Of a stretch of DNA of 64,000 nt, positions 42,599 to 51,192 are shown piece by piece. Position 1 is the first letter of the stretch; each line of letters opens with the position of its first letter. The position numbers and the translations under genes were made by a program. The notes under the pieces are model-generated. The model saw only the letters and a program-made list of their open reading frames with translations. It was not told the DNA's origin and did no database searches. This stretch comes from Armatimonadota bacterium. GTDB taxonomy: Bacteria > Armatimonadota > Fimbriimonadia > Fimbriimonadales > ATM1. The stretch is from positions 124,001 to 188,000 of the forward strand of contig QEUM01000009.1 of assembly GCA_003577165.1 (NCBI GenBank). The letters are read 5' to 3'.

Positions 42599-43987
42599 GT
42601 GAAGAAGTTCATCGTTTGGCTGATCATCTCCATCGTCACCATAGGTGGCGCCGCAGCCGCGTTTTTCGCGGTCCAGCCCCCCCGCGCGGCGGAGGGCGTC
42701 AGTTTTCGAGGGGCCAACTTAGAAAGGAAGACCCACGACGAAGTGCTCGCGCACCTGGAGGCGTGGTGGCGAACGGAGTCGCAGCGAACTCTGTCACTCG
42801 AATCTCCGTACCTCACGCGCCAGCCCGAGCCCATGACCCTCGCCGACCTCGGCATCGAGCCGGACTGGGACGCAACGCTCGCCGCCGTGAAGTTCCACGG
42901 CCTGTTCGACAAGGTCCTGGGGCGCGAAGGCCGCGGCGGTGAGATACAGGTGATCTTCCGCACGCGGGCGGCTCGCGCCGATTCGCTCTCCAAGTTCGTG
43001 GAAACGAACGCGCTTCCGAGCCAGCCGCCGAAGGTGACTTTCGAGGGGGGGCGCATCGTCCGGAGATACGAGGTCACGACCGTTCGACTGGACTCGGACG
43101 AACTGCCCGCAGCAGCGCTGAAGGCCTACGAAGCTGGCGAGAAATCCTTCGAAGTCCCGGTTGCGCAGTCGGAGGGACGATATCCGCGCGCGGCCATTGA
43201 CGGAATTACCGACGTGGTCTCGGAGTTCTCGACGAAGTTCTCCGAGGGCAAGGTCAACCGGTCGAGCAACATCCGCTTAGCAGCGGAGCACATCGACGGT
43301 ACGGTGCTGATGCCGGGCGAGGTGTTTAGTTACAACAAGACGGTTGGCCGACGCACGCCGCAAGCGGGCTTCAAACTCGCAGGCGTTTATCTGAACGGTC
43401 GTCACGAAACCGACTACGGCGGAGGCATCTGCCAAGTCAGCACGACGCTCTTCAACGCCGCCCTATTCGCAAACCTCAAGATCCGAGAACGCCAAAGCCA
43501 CGGCATGCCGGTGCCTTACGTGCCGCTTGGCCGCGATGCAACGGTGGATTACGCAGTCGTGGACCTGAAGTTCGAGAACACGACGGGATCGCCGATCGCG
43601 ATCTCTGCCGAAGTGACATCGGGTCAGATCACCTTCCGGATTTTGGGAAAGAAAGACCCTTCGCTCGAAATCGAGATCTACACGACGGATCACTCCAGTT
43701 GGGGGAATTCCGTCAAGTATGTGGACGACCCCTCGCTTCCGCCCGGAAAGACGAAGGTCGTCGAGAAGGGCAGCACGGGACACAGTTGCCGCACCTGGCG
43801 GCTGATCAAGAAGGACGGCGAGGTGGTCGAGCGCGAGAACCTCGGACCGAGCCTCTACCGGGCGAACCCGAGAATCGTCGCTCGTGGGCCTGGAGGCGGT
43901 GGAACGGCTCCGCCTACGGACCCCGGGACAGGTTCGGGCCCGCCAGGGGAAGGCGAGGGAGACGGTGAGGGCGAAGGCGACGGCTAG
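42599..43987 (+). CDS. VanW-domain envelope protein
   Basis: The 462-residue protein has an N-terminal membrane anchor (FIVWLIISIVTIGGAAAAFF), a ~180-residue region containing possible peptidoglycan-binding-4-like repeats, and a VanW domain. VanW motifs are clear: MPGEVFSYNKTVGRRTPQ, YGGGICQVSTTLFNAA and the HGMPVPYVPLGRDATVDY segment. VanW occurs in some vancomycin-resistance clusters and many cell-wall proteins, but its function is unknown. The C-terminus is a G5-like strand region and a Gly/Glu/Asp tail of GEGDG-type repeats. The GTG start has a leaderless layout. Confidence 0.85.
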   Translation: MKKFIVWLIISIVTIGGAAAAFFAVQPPRAAEGVSFRGANLERKTHDEVLAHLEAWWRTESQRTLSLESPYLTRQPEPMTLADLGIEPDWDATLAAVKFHGLFDKVLGREGRGGEIQVIFRTRAARADSLSKFVETNALPSQPPKVTFEGGRIVRRYEVTTVRLDSDELPAAALKAYEAGEKSFEVPVAQSEGRYPRAAIDGITDVVSEFSTKFSEGKVNRSSNIRLAAEHIDGTVLMPGEVFSYNKTVGRRTPQAGFKLAGVYLNGRHETDYGGGICQVSTTLFNAALFANLKIRERQSHGMPVPYVPLGRDATVDYAVVDLKFENTTGSPIAISAEVTSGQITFRILGKKDPSLEIEIYTTDHSSWGNSVKYVDDPSLPPGKTKVVEKGSTGHSCRTWRLIKKDGEVVERENLGPSLYRANPRIVARGPGGGGTAPPTDPGTGSGPPGEGEGDGEGEGDG

Positions 43988-44070
43988 GCCGGTAGGGGAC
44001 CAACGGCGCCAGTGAACCGTGCCTGGGGTATGACGTCTCTACCCTTACCTTGCATGAGGTGCAAACGGCT

Positions 44071-44517
44071 ATGAAGAGAATCTTATTTGGACTTTTGGCA
44101 TTTGGGGTGTGCGCCGCGGCCCTCGCAGTCGTCGTGCATATCGCCCACGGTCGAGGCGGAATCCGCATGGCGAATCACACCGTCGGTGTGTTCGACTTCG
44201 AAGTACGAAAGGTCGAGGATCACGTTCGCGGCTATTTCAAGTTTCAGCAGATGACGGCTTGGGGGAGACCCCTTGTGCGCGTTGGAGTTCCTGAAGTTCG
44301 GGGCGCTGCCTTCGCAGAGCACGCGGCGGAATTCGGCGGACCGGGCTACCTGAACGGTCATCTGGTGAGCGTGCACGTTCGAGTCTTCGACGGGGGTACC
44401 GCGCACCCGGACGCGATCAATCTGGTGTGCCGCAATCGCGCCGGAGAAGTCGTGTATCAGGCGCATGGAGAATTGGCCTTCGGCGACATCATCGTGGCCC
44501 ACCGAGAGGAGCCATAA
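44071..44517 (+). CDS. Small membrane-anchored unknown protein
   Basis: The 148-residue protein has one N-terminal hydrophobic segment (ILFGLLAFGVCAAALAVVV), either a signal peptide or an anchor, and a ~110-residue extracytoplasmic part with no recognised family. GAGGTG lies nine bases before the ATG at 44071, which I prefer over an ATG seven codons upstream. A strong intrinsic terminator follows its stop. Confidence 0.65.
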   Translation: MKRILFGLLAFGVCAAALAVVVHIAHGRGGIRMANHTVGVFDFEVRKVEDHVRGYFKFQQMTAWGRPLVRVGVPEVRGAAFAEHAAEFGGPGYLNGHLVSVHVRVFDGGTAHPDAINLVCRNRAGEVVYQAHGELAFGDIIVAHREEP

Positions 44518-44535
44518 AGGGAATCGCGGTCATTC

Positions 44536-44569
44536 AGGCACCGGGCTCGTCCCGGTGCCTCTCTTTTTG
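44536..44569 (+). terminator. Intrinsic terminator
   Basis: AGGCACCGGG and CCCGGTGCCT form a perfect ten-base stem around CTCGT, followed by CTCTTTTTG. It ends the transcript of the small unknown gene and lies just before the convergent stop of the acyl-CoA ligase gene. Confidence 0.9.
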
Positions 44570-46351
44570 TTAGTCTACGGAGACCTTTGTCCGTTCCATC
44601 AGGTCATCTACGATCGCCGCGTACTTTTCGCGGACGGCCTTTCGCTTCACCTTCATCGTGGGCGTTAGTTCCCCGGTTTCCTGAGTCCACCGGTCTGCCA
44701 TCAGCGCCCACTTCTTGACTCGCTCGTGCGATGGCAGCCTACGATTGATTGACTCGATCTCCTGACGGAAGAGATCGCGGAAAGCCGGATGCTCCACCAT
44801 CTCGTGCGGCTCAGGCGCGCCCAGTCCTCGCTCCTGGCACACGATTTTGAGCACTTCGAAATTCGGGACGATGAGCGCCGCAATGTAGTCCTGATCGTCT
44901 CCGAGCGCCATGGCTTCTTCGACGTACGCGCTCATCTTCAGCGCGTTCTCAATCGCCGCCGGCGAGACGTTTTTGCCGTTCGCCATGACGATGATGTCCT
45001 TCTTGCGATCGGTGATCCAGAGACGGTTGCCCTCCATTCGGCCGATGTCACCTGTGTGGAACCAACCCTCTTGATCGATCGCGGCGGCCGTGTCCTCGGG
45101 CCTATTGTAGTATTCGATCATGCGGCTCGGCCCGCGCATTAAGATCTCGCCGTCGTCCGCGATGCGCACCTCTACACCCGGCAGGATCTCGCCCACCGAG
45201 TCGTATCGGTTCCGATCCGGGTGGTTGACCGAGATCACCGGAGCAGTTTCGGTGAGGCCGTATCCCTGCAGCACGAGAATCCCGAATGCGCCGAAGAACT
45301 CGGCCAGTTCCGCGGGCAGAGCAGCGCCTCCGCTAACGCAGAACCTGAGCCTCGATCCGAATTTCTCCCGCACCTTCGACGAGACGAGCGAATCGAGTAG
45401 GCCGCCGAATAGCCCAACTGGCCGAAGCTTGTTTGCAATTCGAGCCTTCGCGCGCGAGAGCGTCATCGCGAAGAGCCGTTTGCCGAGTCCGCCCTTCTGC
45501 TCGACGGCAGCAAGAATCTTGTTCCTAACGCTGTCGAGGAATCGCGGCACGGCAAGAAGGATCGTGGGCTTGGCGGTGATGATGTCCTGCGCGAGAGTGC
45601 GCAGCGATCCTGCATATGCGATCTCTGCACCGCATGAAATCGGAAGGAAGTGCCCGGCGGTCCGCTCGTAGACGTGCGAAAGTGGAAGGTAACTCAAGAA
45701 CCTGTCTCTCGAGTCGACGGGCAAGTTCTTCACGATCGCGTCGCATTGGAAAACGAAGGCGCGGTGATCGAGCACGACCCCTTTTGGCTCGCCCGTGGTG
45801 CCGCTGGTGTAGATGATCGTCGCCACGTCGGACGGCTGGACCAATAGGCAGCCCTCTTTCCATGTTTCCAAGCTGAGAGGGGTTGCCTTTCCGTCGTCCA
45901 CCATGGCGCGCAAGGAGTACGTTCCCGGAACCGTCTGCTCCATGCTCACAACCACCACGCTTCCGGAAAGATCTCCGACTGCTTCGAGCGCTCGTTGGGC
46001 GAGTTTCGTTTCTCCCGCAAAGATCATCTTCGCGCCGGAATCTCGGAGAATGTACGCAACGTGTTCCGCGAGCAGAGTGGGATAGATGGGAACCGTGATC
46101 GCACCAAGACTCAGGACGGCCCAATCGAGGACCGCCCATTCAACGGAGTTCTCTGAGTAAATCGCGACTCGGTCTCCGGCCCGGACTTCGTTTGCGGATA
46201 AACCAGCCGCGTACTCGTGGACCATCTTCTCGAGGGCTGCGTAGGTAATTGGCTCGAATCCCGAGCCCGAGCGCCGAAGCATCGCCGGCTTTGCGGCGTA
46301 CTTCTCGCAACTAGTGAGAAGCATTTCGGGCAGCGTCTTGGCGGCAACCAC
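44570..46351 (-). CDS. Long-chain acyl-CoA synthetase (AMP-forming)
   Basis: The ~593-residue ANL-superfamily enzyme activates fatty acids to acyl-CoA via an acyl-AMP. Motifs are IIYTSGTTGEPKGVVL (P-loop), LSYLPLSHVYERTAG, GYGLTETAPVISVN, GWFHTGDIGRM, ITDRKKDIIVMANGKN and the C-terminal Lys in TPTMKVKRK. It is a FadD15-like long-chain subtype by its length. The start is uncertain: the GTG at 46351 has AGGGGA six bases upstream, while an ATG at 46369 lies inside a TACAAT hexamer. It is divergent from mfd. Confidence 0.9.
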   Translation of the reverse strand: MVAAKTLPEMLLTSCEKYAAKPAMLRRSGSGFEPITYAALEKMVHEYAAGLSANEVRAGDRVAIYSENSVEWAVLDWAVLSLGAITVPIYPTLLAEHVAYILRDSGAKMIFAGETKLAQRALEAVGDLSGSVVVVSMEQTVPGTYSLRAMVDDGKATPLSLETWKEGCLLVQPSDVATIIYTSGTTGEPKGVVLDHRAFVFQCDAIVKNLPVDSRDRFLSYLPLSHVYERTAGHFLPISCGAEIAYAGSLRTLAQDIITAKPTILLAVPRFLDSVRNKILAAVEQKGGLGKRLFAMTLSRAKARIANKLRPVGLFGGLLDSLVSSKVREKFGSRLRFCVSGGAALPAELAEFFGAFGILVLQGYGLTETAPVISVNHPDRNRYDSVGEILPGVEVRIADDGEILMRGPSRMIEYYNRPEDTAAAIDQEGWFHTGDIGRMEGNRLWITDRKKDIIVMANGKNVSPAAIENALKMSAYVEEAMALGDDQDYIAALIVPNFEVLKIVCQERGLGAPEPHEMVEHPAFRDLFRQEIESINRRLPSHERVKKWALMADRWTQETGELTPTMKVKRKAVREKYAAIVDDLMERTKVSVD

Positions 46352-46409
46352 AATCTTTCCCCTACACATTGTAGCGGAAACCAAGCCGGGATGGGAGTCA
46401 TCGCAAAGG

Positions 46410-46415
46410 TAGAAT
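46410..46415 (+). promoter_or_regulatory. -10-like TAGAAT eight bases before the mfd ATG
   Basis: TAGAAT ends eight bases before the ATG at 46424, with no ribosome-binding sequence between. It supports this start over in-frame codons upstream that fall inside the acyl-CoA ligase gene. Confidence 0.5.
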
Positions 46416-46423
46416 CCGAGCGG

Positions 46424-49400
46424 ATGCACTTCCGAGACTGGGTGCGATCCCTGGTCCCGCCCCCCATCCGAAAAGGCAGACAAGAGTGGCTTGGCGTTTG
46501 CGCCGAGGCCGCTGCGCCTTTAATCGCCTCCGCCTGGCTGGCCGACTCTCCCCTTGCGCGCCGTCTCGTCATCGTGGCCGCAGACTACGACCGGGCGATC
46601 CAATGGCAGGCGAAACTGGTCGTCTCGGGTGTGCCTCGGGAAGCCGTTCGAATACTCCCCAGCGCCCAAAGTTCCCTCTACGACGACGGCCCCCCAGAGA
46701 GGCTGGCGCTGTGCGACCGGTCCGCTGCGCTTAGCCTGATGGGCAGCGGAGCGAACGCGATCGTGGTGACGTTTCCCCAGGCCGCACTGGAGCGCACCCT
46801 CCCGCCCGAAGCCTTCCGAAGACTGACGCTCCACCTATCGAAGGAATGGGAGGCCGCGCCAGAGGCCCTGGCAATCAGCCTTGCGGCGATCGGCTACGAG
46901 AGGGAGGAACCGGTACGGCGGCCGGGCTCGTTCAGCCTCCGCGGAGGGATTCTCGACGTGTTCGCAGGTGGGAGCGAATTCCCAACGCGGCTCGAGTTTT
47001 TTGGAGACGCGATCGAGAGCATCCGGATCTTCGACCCAGAGAGCCAGAGGAGCATCAAAGAGATCTCATCCGTGAGCGTTCCGCCGGTGCGAGAGGTTCT
47101 GCTGCCCGAGAACTCCGACGAAGTTCTGAATCAGCTGCGGTCGGAACTCGAAAACCAATCGAAGGCCCTTCCCACCGACATTGCGGCGGAACTTCGAGCG
47201 AACATTCAAACGGACCTCGCACTGATTCAACAGCGAACGTTCTTCGATCGCGCTGAACTGTATCAGCCTTTGCTCACACAGCCGTTCACATGCGCTGTCG
47301 ACTACCTTGCAGATGGTCTGCTCGTGCTCGACGAACCCCTCGAATTGGAGGCGCGCGAACTTAGAAGCGTGGAGGACCTGCAGTCCGTGCTCGACAATCG
47401 GGCCGCACGCGGGGAATTGCTTCACACGGACGCCCGACAGTTTCTTGCACCGATCGATCGGCTCGGGAAACACGGTGATGTTCTCTCACTCACTTCCCTT
47501 CCCGCTTCCGTATCCTGGTTCTCACCCTCGGAGTCCGTGGATGCCGGAACTCAGTCGCTTGGAGCGTATCGCGGCCGCGCGGACGCGCTCGCAAAGGCGA
47601 TAACGGCGTGGCAAGCATCGGGAGTGCGGATCGTGTTTGCGACGGACCAGCCGAATCGAACCAAGGAGGCTCTGAAGAACATCGGGCTCAACGTGTCGGT
47701 TCCCGACGACGACGGCGAGATGGGCCTCCAGGACGGACTGCTAATGGTTCGCGGAAATCCTGCGGGGGGGTTCCTATCCCAAGCCGCGCAGACGGCAGTC
47801 GTGTCCGATCTGGAACTGTATGGAGGCGGAAAACTCCGTCTTCCACAACGCCGCTTCAACGAGGGCGCACCCATTGCGTCCATCCTCGACCTCGCCCCCG
47901 GCGATTACGTCGTCCACATTCAGTTCGGGATCGGGCGGTACCGCGGGCTGGTGGTTCGCAAGGTGGAGGGCGTCGAACGAGAATTCCTGCACATCGAGTA
48001 TCAGGCTCCGGATCGGCTGCTGCTTCCCACGGATCAACTCGATCGCATTCAGAAGTTCCTGTCACCGAGCGAGTCCCCGCCCGCCCTGCACAGGATCACC
48101 GGGGGGGATTGGCAAAGGGCGCTCCGCTCGGCGCGGAAAGGTGCCGAGGACTTTGCCCGCGACTTGATTCGCATCTACGCAAAGCGCTCTCAAGCCACTC
48201 GGCCTCCCTATGGCGAGGACTCGCCGTGGCAATCGGAAATGGAAGCGACCTTTCCATGGATGGAAACCCCGTCGCAACTGTCGGCGATCGACGACGTGAA
48301 GCGCGATCTCAACGTGGCTGTGCCGATGGATCGGCTCATCTGCGGAGACGTCGGTTTCGGCAAGACCGAAGTTGCGATTCGCGCGGCGTTCAAGGTCGCG
48401 CAGGCCGGGCGGCAGGTCGCAGTTCTCTGCCCGACGACGATTCTCTCCGATCAGCACTTCGAGACGTTTCGCGAGAGATTGGCCGCGTATCCGATCGAGG
48501 TCCGCGTGCTCAACCGGTTCCGAACCACCAAGGAGAGGCGAGAGACGCTGGATGGACTCGAATCCGGAAAGGTGGACATCGTGATCGGCACGCACGCGCT
48601 CTTGCAGAAGTCGCTCAAGTTCGAAGACCTCGGACTGGTCATTGTGGATGAGGAGCAGAGGTTCGGAGTCAAGCACAAAGAGAGGCTGAAGGAGATGCGC
48701 GTCAGCGTTGACTTCCTGACGATGAGCGCGACTCCCATTCCCCGAACCCTGAGCATGGCGCTGATGAACATTCGGCAAATGTCGCTGATCAACGACCCGC
48801 CTCCGGGGAGGCTCCCGATCCGAACTTTTTTGCGACCTTACGGTGAGGACATCGTTCGAGAAGCGCTGCTGCGAGAGTTCGCACGAGGCGGGCAGGCGTT
48901 CTACGTCTTCAACCGAGTGCAGGGGATACAGCACGTCGCAGAGCGATTGCGAAAGCTGATTCCGAATGCGCGCATCGCGGTCGCACACGGTCAGATGCAC
49001 GCCGACGAATTGGAACCGATCATGACCGCCTTCTTCCACCACGAGGTGGACATCCTCATCGCAACGACGATCATTGAGAACGGAATAGACAACCCGAACG
49101 TGAACACGCTTATCGTCGAGGGAGCGGACGCCTTAGGCCTTGCACAACTTTATCAACTCCGCGGGCGGGTGGGAAGGAGTGATCGCCAAGCGTACTGCTA
49201 CCTGCTCTACAGGTCCGGCAAGCGCATGACCGACAACGCGATCTCCCGGCTCAAGTCCTTACAGGAGTTTAGCCATCTCGGCTCCGGATACTCTTTGGCC
49301 TTTCGTGACCTGCAGATCCGAGGCGCGGGCGAACTGCTCGGTGCGAAGCAGCACGGACTCATGCACTCCGTTGGTTACGAGATGTACGTGCACCTCATTC

Positions 49401-49957
49401 ACGAAGCGGTCAAGCAACTGAAGGTCGCTCTTGATGAAGGCGGAGAGCAGGCGGCGCGTCTCACGCGCGTGGAAATCGAAGCCGAGAAGGTGTTCGAAGA
49501 GCTGCCGACATTCGAAATCCCTTCGGGAGCGCACTTGCCGAGAACCTACATCGAGAGCGAAGATCAAAGGCTGTACTACTACAAACGGCTGATGGAAGCG
49601 CGGACCGAGGACGAGGTGAAGGCTCTCGAAGGCGAACTCATAGACCGCTACGGCGCGATCCCAACTCCTGGACAGGCTGCGGTTCGGCTGCTCCGCCTCC
49701 GAATCCTGGCGAAAGAACTGGGAGTTCGCAAATTGGAGGGCAAGGGCGGTCGCTTGATGGCTTGGATCGAGAAGGGGCGGGAGATCCCGCTCAAGGCAGT
49801 TCATCAACTTCAGCGGCAATACAAGGGCCTGAGATTCAGGACGGACCTGCTCGAATGGGCCTACACGACGGACGCGCTGGCCTCGACGGAGCAACTGCTC
49901 CGCACGTTGAGCGACATTCGAAGCGGCGCCCAAGTGGCCGTTACGGGTCGAGCGTAG
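46424..49957 (+). CDS. mfd: Transcription-repair coupling factor Mfd
   Basis: Mfd displaces stalled RNA polymerase and recruits UvrA. The 1177-residue protein has an N-terminal UvrB-like module (GSFSLRGGILDVFAGGSEFP), a CarD-like RNA-polymerase-interaction domain (GDYVVHIQFGIGRYRGL) and a RecG-like translocase. Walker A is CGDVGFGKTEVAIRAAF, the DExx box VIVDEEQRFGVKHKERL and motif III TMSATPIPRTL. The C-terminal TRCF domain with ELPTFEIPSGAHLPRTYI follows. All expected domains are present. Confidence 0.96.
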   Translation: MHFRDWVRSLVPPPIRKGRQEWLGVCAEAAAPLIASAWLADSPLARRLVIVAADYDRAIQWQAKLVVSGVPREAVRILPSAQSSLYDDGPPERLALCDRSAALSLMGSGANAIVVTFPQAALERTLPPEAFRRLTLHLSKEWEAAPEALAISLAAIGYEREEPVRRPGSFSLRGGILDVFAGGSEFPTRLEFFGDAIESIRIFDPESQRSIKEISSVSVPPVREVLLPENSDEVLNQLRSELENQSKALPTDIAAELRANIQTDLALIQQRTFFDRAELYQPLLTQPFTCAVDYLADGLLVLDEPLELEARELRSVEDLQSVLDNRAARGELLHTDARQFLAPIDRLGKHGDVLSLTSLPASVSWFSPSESVDAGTQSLGAYRGRADALAKAITAWQASGVRIVFATDQPNRTKEALKNIGLNVSVPDDDGEMGLQDGLLMVRGNPAGGFLSQAAQTAVVSDLELYGGGKLRLPQRRFNEGAPIASILDLAPGDYVVHIQFGIGRYRGLVVRKVEGVEREFLHIEYQAPDRLLLPTDQLDRIQKFLSPSESPPALHRITGGDWQRALRSARKGAEDFARDLIRIYAKRSQATRPPYGEDSPWQSEMEATFPWMETPSQLSAIDDVKRDLNVAVPMDRLICGDVGFGKTEVAIRAAFKVAQAGRQVAVLCPTTILSDQHFETFRERLAAYPIEVRVLNRFRTTKERRETLDGLESGKVDIVIGTHALLQKSLKFEDLGLVIVDEEQRFGVKHKERLKEMRVSVDFLTMSATPIPRTLSMALMNIRQMSLINDPPPGRLPIRTFLRPYGEDIVREALLREFARGGQAFYVFNRVQGIQHVAERLRKLIPNARIAVAHGQMHADELEPIMTAFFHHEVDILIATTIIENGIDNPNVNTLIVEGADALGLAQLYQLRGRVGRSDRQAYCYLLYRSGKRMTDNAISRLKSLQEFSHLGSGYSLAFRDLQIRGAGELLGAKQHGLMHSVGYEMYVHLIHEAVKQLKVALDEGGEQAARLTRVEIEAEKVFEELPTFEIPSGAHLPRTYIESEDQRLYYYKRLMEARTEDEVKALEGELIDRYGAIPTPGQAAVRLLRLRILAKELGVRKLEGKGGRLMAWIEKGREIPLKAVHQLQRQYKGLRFRTDLLEWAYTTDALASTEQLLRTLSDIRSGAQVAVTGRA

Positions 49958-49984
49958 CCTCGGCGCACTCAGTCGCCGCCCGAC

Positions 49985-50020
49985 CGGCTCCGAATCGTAC
50001 ATAATTCGCCGCCGGAGCCG
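49985..50020. repeat. Inverted repeat flanking a CATAAT hexamer
   Basis: CGGCTCCG and CGGAGCCG are perfect eight-base arms separated by 20 bases that contain CATAAT (50000-50005), a candidate -10 for the downstream PLP enzyme gene. The placement suits an operator, but the binding factor is unknown. It could also be a chance repeat. Confidence 0.4.
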
Positions 50021-50032
50021 AACAAGACTGAA

Positions 50033-51190
50033 ATGAGATTCACAACCCGCGCGATCCACGGAGGATTTCCGAAGGATCCGCAATCAAAAGCCGTAACCTT
50101 CCCGATTTATCAAACTTCGACGTTCAGCCAGGAGCATCCGGGCGAACCCGTCGAGTTCATGGGTCGGGCGCTTTCCTACGCACGCACGGAGAACCCGACT
50201 CGAACGGCTCTCGAGGCATCGCTCGCCGAGTTGGAAGAGGCACGATACGGACTCGCCTACCCGACTGGACTTGCTGCCGTCACCTGTGTGATGAACACAC
50301 TCAACGCCGGCGATCATGTGATCGCGTGCTCCGACCTTTATGGTGGCTGCTATCGCATGTTTACGAAGGTCTACTCTCGGCACGGCATCGAGTTCTCGTT
50401 CGTGGACGCCACGGACCTCACCACTCTTGCATCCGCGTTTCGGGAAAACACTCGCCTCGTCTGGCTTGAATCTCCATCGAATCCACTGTTGAATGTCACG
50501 GATCTCGCGGCGGCGAGCGCGATCGCACGCGAACGCGGCGCCACTTCGATCGTGGACAACACGTTCGCGACACCGTATTTGCAGAGACCGCTCGAACTCG
50601 GAGCCGACGTCGTGCTCCACTCCACGACGAAGTACATCAACGGGCACGCCGACGTCGTCGGGGGGGCCTTGCTGACAAACTCGGACGAACTGTATCAGCG
50701 GCTAAAGTTTGTGCAGAACGCGTGCGGGCTCGTCCCCGCTCCCCAAGACTGCTTCCTCATCAATCGCGGCCTCCGAACGCTCGCGCTTCGCATGGAGAGG
50801 CATTGCGATAACGCAGAGAAGGTGGCGGAATTCTTGTCGCAGCACGACAAGGTCGAACGTGTCTATTACCCCGGGCTTGCAACTCATTGCGGCCACGGAA
50901 TCGCCAAAAAGCAGATGAAGCGGTTCGGCGCGATGCTCTCCTTCGACCTGAAGGCCGATGTCGAGAAGTCGAAGCGATTCGCCGCATCTCTCAAGTACTT
51001 CACGCTCGCTGAGTCGTTGGGCGCGATTCAATCGTTGATTTGCCACCCGCCGACCATGACTCATGCTTCGGTGGAACCCGACGTTCGCAAATCCGTCGGG
51101 ATTTCTGACGGACTGATTCGCATCTCCGTCGGCCTCGAAGATCCAGAGGACCTCATCGAGGACTTGGGCGAAGCCCTGTCGGCGCTCTAA
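50033..51190 (+). CDS. Cys/Met-metabolism PLP enzyme (cystathionine gamma-synthase/lyase family)
   Basis: The 385-residue PLP enzyme has SYARTENPTRTALEASLAEL, the SPSNPLLNVTDL segment and the PLP-Lys motif HSTTKYINGHADVVGG, followed by the C-terminal ESLGAIQSLICHPPTMTHAS. The family comprises MetB, MetC, MetZ and gamma-lyases, which cannot be separated by sequence alone here. Being followed after two bases by hom suggests methionine synthesis from homoserine (MetB-like). Confidence 0.9.
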   Translation: MRFTTRAIHGGFPKDPQSKAVTFPIYQTSTFSQEHPGEPVEFMGRALSYARTENPTRTALEASLAELEEARYGLAYPTGLAAVTCVMNTLNAGDHVIACSDLYGGCYRMFTKVYSRHGIEFSFVDATDLTTLASAFRENTRLVWLESPSNPLLNVTDLAAASAIARERGATSIVDNTFATPYLQRPLELGADVVLHSTTKYINGHADVVGGALLTNSDELYQRLKFVQNACGLVPAPQDCFLINRGLRTLALRMERHCDNAEKVAEFLSQHDKVERVYYPGLATHCGHGIAKKQMKRFGAMLSFDLKADVEKSKRFAASLKYFTLAESLGAIQSLICHPPTMTHASVEPDVRKSVGISDGLIRISVGLEDPEDLIEDLGEALSAL

Positions 51191-51192
51191 CG

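Noticed and set aside
49958-50032. A SAM-type riboswitch before the Met/Cys enzyme gene
   Set aside because: The whole intergenic gap is only 75 bases and the candidate -10 is near its middle, leaving too little transcribed leader for a riboswitch.
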